The notes: generated from the letters alone by a model not told the origin. 12,844 nt of DNA from Bacteroidia bacterium (GCA_023258655.1 JALQWO010000036.1:1-12844), one strand, 5' to 3'. Counted from the first letter of the stretch, positions 1-7,350 are shown. Translations and numbers: made by a program.

Positions 1-1683
1 GTGAAATATTTGTTACAGGGCAAACGTCCCCGAAACACCATATTCGCAACCATTGCCTTGTTGATCTTCTCATTTGTGATTACGGCAGTGCGTAAACCGG
101 GTGTTGTTTTCTTCCCGCAAGCGGATCCCAATTTCACATACGTTTATTTAACTCTGCCAACTGGAACGAGCGCAAAACATACAGACAGCATTTTGAAAAT
201 TGCCGAGAAACGCGTTTTCAAAGCCATCGGACAAAACAATCCCTTGGTTGAGAGCGTGATTTCGAATGTGGCTGTGGGCGCAACCGACCCCAACAGTGGG
301 GATCGCACCACTGCGAGCAACAAGGGAAAAATTACCGTTGCTTTTGTGAATTTTGAAGAACGCGAAGGTGGAAGCACCATGGCCTTGCTCAAGAAAATTC
401 GCGAGAGTATCGGCACCATTGCGGGCGCGGAAATCGTGGTAGAGCAAGAGAGAAATGGACCTCCTGTGGGTAAAGCGGTCAACATCGAAATCCGTGGTGA
501 TGAATTTGAGTCTCTTGTGAGTACGGCCACCAAATTGAAGACCTATTTGGACAACAAAAAAATCTCTGGGGTTGAGGAGTTGAAAACCGATTTCATCAGT
601 TCAAAACCCGAAATCATCATCAAAATTGATCGTGAACGCGCAAACCGTTTCGGCATCAGCACAGCCCAAATTGGGATGGCACTGCGCGGAAGCATTTATG
701 GCACTGAGGCCAGTAAATTCAAAGATGAAAACGACGACTACCCCATCATGGTTCGTGTGAAAAAGATGGATGCCAATAACTTGGATGCGTTGTTGAACAT
801 GAGAATCACCTATCGCGATATGGTTGCGGGCGGGATGATACGTCAGGTTCCTTTGAGTTCGGTTGCATCAGCTGAATATTCCAACACCTATGGCGGTATC
901 AACCGCATGAACCAAAAGCGCGTGATAACCTTGGCCAGTAACGTGTTGGCGGGTTATCAGCCGAACGAAGTTGTATCTCAGGTTAATGCAGCCATCGAAT
1001 CATTCGACAAACCGTCTGATATTCAAGTGATCATGACAGGAGAACAAGAACAACAAAAAGAAACCGGTGCTTTCTTAGGCAATGCGATGTTGGCTTCATT
1101 GGCTTTGATTCTGATCATCTTGGTGACACAATTCAACTCCATCAGTAAACCCTTGTTGATTTTGAGTGAAATTTTCTTGTCGCTCATCGGCGTATTGCTG
1201 GGTTTTGCCATCTTCAACAAAGACTTCTCTGTAGTGATGACAGGTATTGGTATCGTTGCCTTGGTAGGCATTGTTGTTCGGAATGGTATTTTGTTGGTAG
1301 AATTCACCGATTTGTTGCGTGAGCAAGGCGCCAACTTAAAAGATGCCATCATCGAAGCCGGAAGAACCCGTATGACGCCAGTATTGTTGACCGCTTCAGC
1401 CACAATTTTGGGATTGGTTCCATTGGCGGTGGGGTTAAACATGGACTTCGCCACCTTGTTCTCTGAATTGAATCCGCACATTTACTTCGGGGGCGATAAC
1501 GTAGCCTTCTGGGGTCCTTTGAGCTGGACGATGATTTACGGGCTGGGCTTTGCAACCTTCTTGACGTTAATTCTGGTTCCTTGCATGTACTACTTGAATG
1601 AAAAGTTCAAGGCAAGGGTTTATGGTTGGATGGGCAAACATTACGATCCTGACACCATGATGCGTCCAGCGGGCAGGAAATAA
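1..1683 (+). CDS. RND-family efflux transporter permease (AcrB/MexB type), C-terminal half, 5' end outside window
   Basis: This is the inner-membrane, proton-driven pump subunit of a tripartite efflux system. The 560 residues visible align in layout with the second half of AcrB (usual full length about 1,050). They contain TM7 (about 12-30), the second porter region (about 45-350, starting with the typical FFPQADPNF and LPTGTS segments), then TM8-TM12 (about 363-380, 384-405, 410-433, 458-480 and 510-535). The TM10 motif VGIVVRNGILLVEF corresponds to AcrB GLSAKNAIL, with Arg427 where AcrB has the proton-relay Lys940. The TM11-TM12 loop is about 15 residues longer than in AcrB and holds NPHIYFGGDNVAFWGP. 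The GTG at base 1 is almost certainly an internal valine codon, because the first half of the protein (TM1-6 with the Asp pair in TM4) is missing. Adaptor and outer-membrane partners would be expected upstream, outside the window. Substrate cannot be told. Family assignment is very sure. Confidence 0.95.
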   Translation: MKYLLQGKRPRNTIFATIALLIFSFVITAVRKPGVVFFPQADPNFTYVYLTLPTGTSAKHTDSILKIAEKRVFKAIGQNNPLVESVISNVAVGATDPNSGDRTTASNKGKITVAFVNFEEREGGSTMALLKKIRESIGTIAGAEIVVEQERNGPPVGKAVNIEIRGDEFESLVSTATKLKTYLDNKKISGVEELKTDFISSKPEIIIKIDRERANRFGISTAQIGMALRGSIYGTEASKFKDENDDYPIMVRVKKMDANNLDALLNMRITYRDMVAGGMIRQVPLSSVASAEYSNTYGGINRMNQKRVITLASNVLAGYQPNEVVSQVNAAIESFDKPSDIQVIMTGEQEQQKETGAFLGNAMLASLALILIILVTQFNSISKPLLILSEIFLSLIGVLLGFAIFNKDFSVVMTGIGIVALVGIVVRNGILLVEFTDLLREQGANLKDAIIEAGRTRMTPVLLTASATILGLVPLAVGLNMDFATLFSELNPHIYFGGDNVAFWGPLSWTMIYGLGFATFLTLILVPCMYYLNEKFKARVYGWMGKHYDPDTMMRPAGRK

Positions 1684-1709
1684 CTTTTACAATTCTCATT
1701 TAATTCGAA

Positions 1710-1737
1710 GGGGGACGATTGATCGTCCCCCTTTTTT
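1710..1737 (+). terminator. Rho-independent terminator of the RND permease gene
   Basis: An inverted repeat GGGGGACG (1710-1717) / CGTCCCCC (1724-1731) with a six-base loop ATTGAT is followed directly by six T residues (1732-1737). It starts 27 bases after the stop codon of the permease gene. The G/C-rich eight-pair stem plus T-tract is a textbook intrinsic terminator for rightward transcription and marks the end of the efflux operon. Confidence 0.9.
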
Positions 1738-1908
1738 ATTTGGCTACACGTCAGTGCTTTGTGATTTCCTGCCAATGCAATATTGGGGTCCATTGCCATG
1801 GCGATTGGATTTGTAGACAACCCCACCTTTGTCTGTTTCCTTTTGGGTTACATGCAATATTACTCCTAGCTGTTAGGTATTTTCTTTGGGATCGTATTTG
1901 GGTGGGGC
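1738..1908. other. Gene-free spacer between two terminators, possible decayed reading frame
   Basis: No convincing gene is present here. One rightward frame reads as a hydrophobic, membrane-like string broken by stops. From the ATG at 1798 it gives MAIGFVDNPTFVCFLLGYM and ends at a TAG (1867-1869), and hydrophobic residues resume after that stop. It may be the remains of a small membrane gene, or simply T-rich DNA, which always yields Phe/Leu/Val. The nine-base word TGCAATATT occurs twice (1776-1784 and 1853-1861). Confidence 0.3.
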
Positions 1909-1941
1909 AAAAAAAAGGGCGCCGAAGGGCGCCCTTTTTTT
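1909..1941. terminator. Bidirectional Rho-independent terminator
   Basis: The perfect seven-base-pair stem GGGCGCC (1917-1923) / GGCGCCC (1928-1934) has a four-base loop. It is flanked by eight A residues on the left (1909-1916) and seven T residues on the right (1935-1941), so it can terminate transcription in both directions. Its main job is to end the leftward lon-to-coiled-coil gene block, whose last stop codon is only about 18 bases away. It also backs up the terminator at 1710-1737 against read-through from the efflux operon. Confidence 0.92.
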
Positions 1942-1958
1942 GTTATTTGATGTTCGGA

Positions 1959-2963
1959 TTATTCCAATGTGAAGTTGTTCTTCTGACGCATTAATCCGCG
2001 TGTCCACAACTCAGCAGTATACTTACCCTTCATCAGCTTGCCAGTCAACAAACCTTTTTCGGGGAAGTTCCATTTTACTTTCTGCAAAGCACCATCAAAC
2101 TGAATGGTCTGCTTCAAGCTGGTTACTTTGCTCTTATCGGTCAACTTGGTATTTGTGGTAGACAACACACCGCCATTGGGGTCAATGATTCGGATGATTA
2201 CTTCTTCCTCTACAGGTTGAGTTACCATGGGGTTTTCTAAGACGTCAAAGGTTACGCGAATTTTATCAACGCTCTTGGACTTCATGGTTTCGGTCATGAT
2301 TCCTTTTTTGTCATACAAACCTGTCACCAACAATGCACCGAATTGAGGTCTAGCCCCTTTGTCCAACCGGTCTTTCAACTCCACGTTCTCAGATTCCAAA
2401 GCAGCAGAGCGATCTTTCTCCGCAGTCAATTGGGTCATGTAATCATTCTTTTCTTTGGTCAGAGATTCCACCAAGGCCATCAACTCAGCCACTTTGGCTC
2501 TGGCTTCTTCCAACTGCTTACGCAAGTCTTCCAGATTCCCGTCGCTTCCTTTGCCTGACTTTCCGGATTTGGCGGCTTTGCGTGATTCTTTGGTTGACAT
2601 TTTACCACCGTTTGAAGCGGTAGAAGTCCCGCTGCCCTCTCCAGAAACTCCATTGGCTATCTCACGACGCAAACGGTAGATTTCTTGCATTGCAGCAATC
2701 ACACGTGGGTTTTTATCACCCTCCAACTCTTCCACTTTCAAAACCAAAGTTTGGTTTTCATTCTGGAAAGTTTGGATCACTGCATTCAGTGAATCTTCCA
2801 TTCGATTTAACTCAGTTTGCAAAGAATCCTTGGCCTTCATGACAGCCATTTTGTTTTGCAATTCTTTGTCGCTGTTCATTTTGTTGATATACAAAAATGT
2901 ATTGCTTCCCAAAGAAGCCAACAACAAAATCACGAGCACTACGGTTAATGCGGTTCTGTTCAT
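1959..2963 (-). CDS. Membrane-anchored coiled-coil protein of unknown function
   Basis: The protein has 334 residues and I do not recognise a named family. An N-terminal membrane segment (about 5-26, VVLVILLLASLGSNTFLYI) has one positive charge before it, so the rest probably lies on the outer face of the inner membrane. A charged heptad-like region (about 30-104) follows, then a Gly/Ser/Lys-rich flexible linker (about 105-142), then a second strong coiled coil (about 143-203, rich in Glu/Lys/Leu). The C-terminal part (about 206-334) is predicted to be beta-rich and ends in a segment about making or holding extended strands (IRIIDPNGGVLSTTNTK onward), resembling an Ig-like sandwich. It lies last in the leftward block after lon, 55 bases behind its neighbour, but has its own -7 element. 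Automatic annotation may call such proteins chromosome-segregation ATPases because of the coiled coil; no ATPase motif is present. A structural or scaffold role is only inference. Confidence 0.85.
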   Translation of the reverse strand: MNRTALTVVLVILLLASLGSNTFLYINKMNSDKELQNKMAVMKAKDSLQTELNRMEDSLNAVIQTFQNENQTLVLKVEELEGDKNPRVIAAMQEIYRLRREIANGVSGEGSGTSTASNGGKMSTKESRKAAKSGKSGKGSDGNLEDLRKQLEEARAKVAELMALVESLTKEKNDYMTQLTAEKDRSAALESENVELKDRLDKGARPQFGALLVTGLYDKKGIMTETMKSKSVDKIRVTFDVLENPMVTQPVEEEVIIRIIDPNGGVLSTTNTKLTDKSKVTSLKQTIQFDGALQKVKWNFPEKGLLTGKLMKGKYTAELWTRGLMRQKNNFTLE

Positions 2964-2970
2964 ACAATTA

Positions 2971-2978
2971 CAAAGGTA
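2971..2978 (-). promoter_or_regulatory. Bacteroidota -7 promoter element TACCTTTG for the coiled-coil gene
   Basis: Read on the minus strand, TACCTTTG matches the TAnnTTTG consensus of the Bacteroidota primary sigma factor exactly. It ends seven bases before the ATG at 2963, inside an A/T-rich 55-base gap. No clear -33 TTTG is seen at the usual 19-21 base spacing. It suggests this gene can be transcribed separately from the genes upstream. Confidence 0.55.
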
Positions 2979-3018
2979 AATAATTATTCATTAATCCACA
3001 CGTTTTCAACGCTTGGCT

Positions 3019-4506
3019 TTATCGCAAAGTTCCGCTAATACGTTTTTTCAACTCAAAAGGTGACATATTTATGTCAATCAAGCGCTGTTTGGGATCCATC
3101 AAAAAAACTTGAGGCATTGTTTGAAGTTTCAGTCTTTCAGTCACTTGTGAAGAGCAAAATCCATGAATCATTTTGGTCTCAAACCTCCTATTGTAGCCAT
3201 AAACATATCTTCCACTCCCCCCATGATTCAGCATAATCATCTGCACAGAATCGGGCAGATTTCGTGAAATATCGTGGTACAATGCAGAATCCTTGTGATA
3301 CACTGAATCGTCGGCATTCCATACCAATAGGACTGTATATTTCCCTTTAAACTTCCGTATACTCCGACGGTGCACCGGATTTTCCTTCAGCTTTCCGGCT
3401 TTGTATTCACCTTCAATCACACAGAATCGAAATTTGGGAATGCGATTGCCCAGCAGCAAGCTACGCGAATCCTTGACTTTCTTACTAGAGATGGGCAGCA
3501 CAAACATATTCCAACTTGTCTGTGGTACATCATAAGATTTGTATAAAACCCGCATTTCCCAACCTTGTCCCAACCAGTCCAACACTGTTTTTCCGTCCCC
3601 AATTTTCCATGCATTGGCAGTATTGAAAACCCCGGCTTCGTTGCTAACCATCACCAAGTCAATACCCTCATCGTTATACACGCCATTGAGATTTATATCT
3701 TTTAATGCCCAATGCAAGGTATCGCTTCGATATACCGAACTACCCCACACAACAGACATTCTGCGCTGCCGAAAACTGTTGGTTACCCCAATGAATTTCC
3801 GATCGCCTTTCACCAAGTCTATAGCATCTGCGTATAGTTTTTGGTAGGATTTCAATTCACCTCCCATGAAGAATCCCAACTGCAAGGTAACACCCCATGG
3901 TTTGTCGTCCAGACGGATCAAACTGCTCAACTCAGGGGCATTGGGTGATGAGAAAGAAATGGAAGAAGGGATGTAGAATTGTTCGGGGTCATCGGTCAGG
4001 TCTAGGTTGTGATTGACATCCACCCAGATGCGCGCCCTGCGATATTTCAATACCTGGGGTCTTTCCACCACCATCAATGTGTGATTGGGTAGATCTCCTT
4101 GTCCGTGGTTGTGCTGTGCAAATCCATACACCAAATTGGATTTCAATTTCGTGGGTTTTCCGTGAGCTCCAGTATCAGAAACGCACAGTGCTTTGGGCAA
4201 TCGCAACGTATACTGCTTCAATGACATGCCCGGATAATCGGCAGACATGTCGATGGGTTGATGACATTGTACCAACACCTTCCCCTCTTCCACCCTGTTG
4301 ATGGGGAAATTGGATAAATCAAACAACGGCAATACATCCAACAAATGCATCATTTCATTGTCGATTCCGCGATTTGTGCACTCTACACTCAACGGTTGTT
4401 GTTGCGTCATGTTCCGCTGAGAGCGTTTTGGCACACCCTGCGCTTGCGCAGTGCCCACGAGCAGCGGAATGAGCATCGCCAAGCAACGAAAAAAGATGCC
4501 CGTCAT
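3019..4506 (-). CDS. Secreted protein with degenerate C-terminal thioredoxin-like domain
   Basis: The 495-residue product starts with a clear signal peptide (positively charged start, hydrophobic core to about 17, cleavage likely after AQA at about 20-22), so it is exported to the periplasm or beyond. The long middle (about 40-350) is of unknown family and contains two calcium-loop-like motifs: DVNHNLDLTDDPE (163-175) and DINLNGVYNDEGID (270-283). The C-terminal part (about 353-495) has the order of a TlpA/AhpC-like thioredoxin fold: strand VLLVWNADD (392-400), a helix, strand VQMIMLNH, and the cis-Pro segment TMPQVFLMDP (463-472) followed by a short strand and helix. The position of CXXC is occupied by NADD, so no disulfide chemistry is possible at that site; Cys451 is the only Cys between there and the cis-Pro. 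It is probably a binding or structural derivative of the thioredoxin fold. It starts eight bases after the small gene upstream, so the two are probably cotranscribed. Confidence 0.8.
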   Translation of the reverse strand: MTGIFFRCLAMLIPLLVGTAQAQGVPKRSQRNMTQQQPLSVECTNRGIDNEMMHLLDVLPLFDLSNFPINRVEEGKVLVQCHQPIDMSADYPGMSLKQYTLRLPKALCVSDTGAHGKPTKLKSNLVYGFAQHNHGQGDLPNHTLMVVERPQVLKYRRARIWVDVNHNLDLTDDPEQFYIPSSISFSSPNAPELSSLIRLDDKPWGVTLQLGFFMGGELKSYQKLYADAIDLVKGDRKFIGVTNSFRQRRMSVVWGSSVYRSDTLHWALKDINLNGVYNDEGIDLVMVSNEAGVFNTANAWKIGDGKTVLDWLGQGWEMRVLYKSYDVPQTSWNMFVLPISSKKVKDSRSLLLGNRIPKFRFCVIEGEYKAGKLKENPVHRRSIRKFKGKYTVLLVWNADDSVYHKDSALYHDISRNLPDSVQMIMLNHGGSGRYVYGYNRRFETKMIHGFCSSQVTERLKLQTMPQVFLMDPKQRLIDINMSPFELKKRISGTLR

Positions 4507-4514
4507 GAACTCGA

Positions 4515-4673
4515 TTACTTAAAAACGAAGCGCACCAAGATCACACACAGGGCAATCGCAAACATCAATATCGAAATGCGGTTCATCCCGTGCATCATTC
4601 TCAAATTCAAATTTGAGGAACTCCCCTCTTGTTTACGGAAGGTTAGATATGATAAGATTTTTTTAAAGATCAT
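4515..4673 (-). CDS. Small single-pass membrane protein (52 aa), DUF6728-like
   Basis: A short gene lies in the gap between lon and the thioredoxin-like gene. The ATG at 4673-4671 opens a 52-residue frame ending at TAA 4517-4515. The product has a basic N-terminus (MIFKKILSYLTFRKQEG), a conserved-looking segment LRMMHGMNRISILMF (25-39), and one hydrophobic helix (about 33-49, ISILMFAIALCVILVRF) with a basic end. Small Bacteroidota proteins with an MHG(I/M)N(K/R)ISI motif followed by a single membrane helix are, as I recall, the DUF6728 type; this label is from memory and not verified. Spacing is 28 bases after lon and eight bases before the next gene, as in an operon. An in-frame TGA seven codons upstream limits the start to this ATG or a nearby TTG. 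Function unknown. Confidence 0.72.
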   Translation of the reverse strand: MIFKKILSYLTFRKQEGSSSNLNLRMMHGMNRISILMFAIALCVILVRFVFK

Positions 4674-4679
4674 GATAGA

Positions 4680-4687
4680 CAAACTTA
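4680..4687 (-). promoter_or_regulatory. Possible -7 element TAAGTTTG for the 52-aa gene
   Basis: The minus-strand sequence TAAGTTTG fits TAnnTTTG exactly and ends six bases before the small gene's ATG, within the 28-base gap after lon. No -33 element is visible, so read-through from lon may be the main source of transcript. Confidence 0.35.
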
Positions 4688-4701
4688 GTCAAAAGCGCGG
4701 T

Positions 4702-7191
4702 CTATTCCGCCTTGTCTTTCTCTTTTTCTTGCAACACGGCTTGAATATCGATGGGATTTTTCACAGAAGCATCGGTGATCGCCAAATCCAAGACTTGCAG
4801 CATGTTGGTTACGTAAGAGAACTTCAATCCTTCGAGGTATATGGCGGGAATATCCATCACATCCTTTTTGTTTTGTTCACACAGAATGACTTCAGAGATG
4901 CCTGCACGCTTTGCCGCCAATAATTTCTCTTTGATTCCTCCCACCGGCAATACTTTGCCACGCAGTGTGATTTCCCCTGTCATCGCAAGATGGCTCTTCA
5001 CCTTGGTTTGTGTAAACAAAGAAGCCAGACTGGTCAAAATCGCAATTCCTGCGCTGGGACCATCTTTCGGAATCGCACCTGCGGGAAAATGCACATGAAT
5101 ATCCCAGTGATCAAACACACCGGCATCGATATTCAAATAATCAGCATGGGCCTTCAGGTAAGATTTGGCGAGCATTACACTCTCTTTCATTACATCGCCC
5201 AGCTGACCGGTGATCAGCAGTTGCCCTTTTCCGCGAGACAGCTTACTTTCTACAAATAGGACAGAGCCACCCATAGGACTCCATGCCAAGCCGGAAACCA
5301 CACCCGCTGTTTCATTGTTTTCATACATTTCGGGTTCCAGTTTTTCAGCACCCAAAATATCTTCCACCTCCGCAATTCCCAATTGCTTTTTCAATGGCTC
5401 ATCCAATGCAATCGATTTGGCCACCGAACGCGCCAATGCCGCCACCCTTTTATCCAACGATCGAACACCACTTTCTCGGGTATATTGCTCAATCAATAGT
5501 TCCAGGGCTTTGTCTGAAACCTTAAATTGTGTGGCCTTCAGACCATGGGCCTTTCGCTGTTTGGGGATCAGGTATTTCTTGGCGATTTCAATTTTCTCCT
5601 CGATGCTGTAACCATGAATTTCAATGATCTCCATGCGGTCAAGCAATGCAGGCTGAATGGTATCTAAGTTGTTGGCTGTTGCAACGAAAAGAACCTTGCT
5701 CAAATCGTAATCCAACTCCAAATAGTTGTCGTAGAAGGTACTGTTTTGTTCTGGATCCAACACCTCCAGCATCGCAGAGGACGGATCACCCCGAAAATCG
5801 CGACCCAATTTGTCGATTTCGTCCAAAACAAACACCGGATTAGACGTACCGGATTTCTTCAAATTTTGAAGGATACGACCGGGCATAGCGCCGATATAGG
5901 TTTTGCGGTGACCTCGAATTTCAGACTCGTCGTGCAAGCCACCCAAACTCATCCTCACATATTTGCGTCCCAGTGCACGGGCAATACTCTTTCCGAGTGA
6001 GGTTTTTCCCACACCAGGAGGGCCATACAAGCAAATGATGGGAGAACGCATATCGCCCTTAAGTTTCAACACCGCCAGATACTCCAAAATCCGTTTTTTG
6101 ACCTTCTCGAGTCCAAAATGGTCCTCATCAAACACGTTTTGGGCATGATGAATGTCGAAATTGTCACTGGTATGATGATCCCAAGGCAAATCGAGCATCA
6201 ATTGCACGTAATTCAACCCCACAGAATAATCGGGCGAGGCGGGATTCACGCGCATCAAACGATCAAGTTCTTTGTTGAAATGCTCATGCACTTCCTTACT
6301 CCATGATTTGGCATTGCCTTTTTCACGGAGATTTTGGATTTCTTTGTCGGGTGAGTCGCCGCCCAATTCCTCTTGAATGGCTCTAATTTGTTGCTGCAAG
6401 AAATATTCTTTCTGCTGCTTGTCCATGTCTGTGCGCACCTTGCTCTGAATCTGGTCTTTGAGCTCCAGCATTTGCAACTCTTGTGTTACATGGGTAAGCA
6501 CCATCGTCGCTCTGAGCGCTGGATCCAGGGTCTCAAGCAGGGTTTGTTTTTCGCTCTGTGCGATGTTCAAATTGCTGCTCACAAAGTGAATCAAAAAGGT
6601 TTTTGAATCGATATTTCTCAGCGCCACGCTGGCCTCGGACGGGATTTGCGGTGAGAGACTAATGATTCTGTGTGAGATGTCGCGAATTGAGTCGATGGTG
6701 GCTTTGTACTCTTTGGATTCTTTGGCTGATACATCGGGCAACGAGCTCACTTTCGCCTTGAAATAGGGTTCTGTTTGGGTGTACTCGTCGATTTTTATCC
6801 GCCGCTTGCCTTGCAATATTACCGTGGAACTTCCGTCAGGCATGCGCATCATCCTCACGATTTGCGCCAGTGTTCCTACCGAATACAGATCATCGATACT
6901 GGGATCCTCTACAGTGGGGTTTTTCTGCGCCACCACCGCAATGATTTTGCCTTTTTTATTGGCATCTTTGATCAATCGAATACTTTTATCGCGCCCCACA
7001 GTTATGGGAAATATCACTCCCGGGTATAACACTGTATTGCGCATGGTGAGCACCGACAGTTCCGCAGGCACCTCTATTCTGTTGCTTTCATCTTCTTCTT
7101 GTTTGGAAAATAGCGGCAGAAATTCTGGCGCATCCTCAAAAGAATCAGCATCTGAGTCGTTCGTAAAAAACACTTCTTTGTTGTTAAACAT
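4702..7191 (-). CDS. lon: ATP-dependent Lon protease (endopeptidase La)
   Basis: Lon is the cytoplasmic AAA+ serine protease that degrades misfolded and certain regulatory proteins. The 829 residues carry, in order: an acidic N-terminal extension (about 1-43), the LON substrate-binding domain (from about 44, LSVLTMRNTVLYPGVIFPI), a helical linker with coiled coil (about 230-300), the AAA+ module with Walker A GPPGVGKT (390-397) and Walker B FVLDEID (454-460), and the C-terminal protease domain. The catalytic dyad is intact: Ser713 in KDGPSAG and Lys756 in IKEKLLAA, 43 residues apart exactly as in E. coli Lon (Ser679/Lys722). Length is slightly above the E. coli enzyme (784) because of the N-terminal extension and a short tail. 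It is the first gene of the leftward block, divergent from a lipoprotein gene, with a -7 element seven bases before its ATG and an inverted repeat further upstream. Confidence 0.99.
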   Translation of the reverse strand: MFNNKEVFFTNDSDADSFEDAPEFLPLFSKQEEDESNRIEVPAELSVLTMRNTVLYPGVIFPITVGRDKSIRLIKDANKKGKIIAVVAQKNPTVEDPSIDDLYSVGTLAQIVRMMRMPDGSSTVILQGKRRIKIDEYTQTEPYFKAKVSSLPDVSAKESKEYKATIDSIRDISHRIISLSPQIPSEASVALRNIDSKTFLIHFVSSNLNIAQSEKQTLLETLDPALRATMVLTHVTQELQMLELKDQIQSKVRTDMDKQQKEYFLQQQIRAIQEELGGDSPDKEIQNLREKGNAKSWSKEVHEHFNKELDRLMRVNPASPDYSVGLNYVQLMLDLPWDHHTSDNFDIHHAQNVFDEDHFGLEKVKKRILEYLAVLKLKGDMRSPIICLYGPPGVGKTSLGKSIARALGRKYVRMSLGGLHDESEIRGHRKTYIGAMPGRILQNLKKSGTSNPVFVLDEIDKLGRDFRGDPSSAMLEVLDPEQNSTFYDNYLELDYDLSKVLFVATANNLDTIQPALLDRMEIIEIHGYSIEEKIEIAKKYLIPKQRKAHGLKATQFKVSDKALELLIEQYTRESGVRSLDKRVAALARSVAKSIALDEPLKKQLGIAEVEDILGAEKLEPEMYENNETAGVVSGLAWSPMGGSVLFVESKLSRGKGQLLITGQLGDVMKESVMLAKSYLKAHADYLNIDAGVFDHWDIHVHFPAGAIPKDGPSAGIAILTSLASLFTQTKVKSHLAMTGEITLRGKVLPVGGIKEKLLAAKRAGISEVILCEQNKKDVMDIPAIYLEGLKFSYVTNMLQVLDLAITDASVKNPIDIQAVLQEKEKDKAE

Positions 7192-7198
7192 TCGACAG

Positions 7199-7206
7199 CA
7201 AAAATA
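7199..7206 (-). promoter_or_regulatory. -7 promoter element TATTTTTG for lon
   Basis: On the minus strand TATTTTTG matches TAnnTTTG exactly and ends seven bases before the lon ATG. Two other candidates lie upstream on the same strand: TGCCTTTG (7220-7227, one mismatch, with TTTG 22 bases further upstream at 7250-7253) and TAGATTTG (7250-7257, exact). lon may therefore have more than one start point; which is used cannot be told from sequence. Confidence 0.45.
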
Positions 7207-7232
7207 TCAATGCTTGTGCCAAAGGCAGTAAT

Positions 7233-7277
7233 GCGACAAAATTGTATTTCAAATCTATGGCTATGACAATTTGTCGC
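7233..7277. promoter_or_regulatory. Inverted repeat, candidate operator between lon and the lipoprotein gene
   Basis: The left arm GCGACAAAATTGT (7233-7245) and right arm ACAATTTGTCGC (7266-7277) are reverse complements apart from one extra A, separated by 20 bases. Each arm also contains its own small palindrome of the form ACAA-n-TTGT (7236-7245 and 7266-7274), with centres about 30 bases apart, near three helical turns. If lon starts from the -7 element at 7199-7206, the repeat is centred about 60 bases upstream of that start, a common position for an activator. It does not match the CIRCE heat-shock operator. The regulator is unknown. Confidence 0.5.
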
Positions 7278-7301
7278 TTAACGAAAATACCCATGCGAAG
7301 A

Positions 7302-7332
7302 TTTGGAAAACTGCGATTTTTCTTGAAATTTG
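7302..7332 (+). promoter_or_regulatory. Candidate promoter of the lipoprotein gene
   Basis: TTTG (7302-7305) and GAAATTTG (7325-7332) are separated by 19 bases, the usual Bacteroidota spacing between the -33 and -7 elements. The -7 element has one mismatch to TAnnTTTG. The expected start near 7338 leaves a leader of about a dozen bases before the ATG at 7351. Confidence 0.45.
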
Positions 7333-7350
7333 CGATATAAACAACGACAT

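Noticed and set aside
1..3. GTG at base 1 as a true start of a half-size RND protein
   Set aside because: The frame is open to the window edge and the product begins just before TM7 of the normal fold, so the gene is cut by the window rather than truncated in nature.
1776..1861. Repeated word TGCAATATT (two copies 77 bases apart) and the CCAAT/ATTGG inverted pair
   Set aside because: The repeats are too short and too A/T-rich to separate from chance, and there is no sign of an attachment site or insertion.
1719..1994. 91-codon rightward frame
   Set aside because: It runs through two intrinsic terminators and into the end of the coiled-coil gene, starts inside a terminator stem, and has no family resemblance.
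4345..4923. 192-codon rightward frame
   Set aside because: It is antisense to three real leftward genes (the thioredoxin-like gene, the 52-aa gene and lon) and its product is a non-protein-like mix rich in His/Arg/Phe.
6779..7231. 150-codon rightward frame opposite the lon start
   Set aside because: It is fully antisense to the conserved N-terminal domain of lon and has a Ser-rich, family-less translation, so it is a shadow frame.
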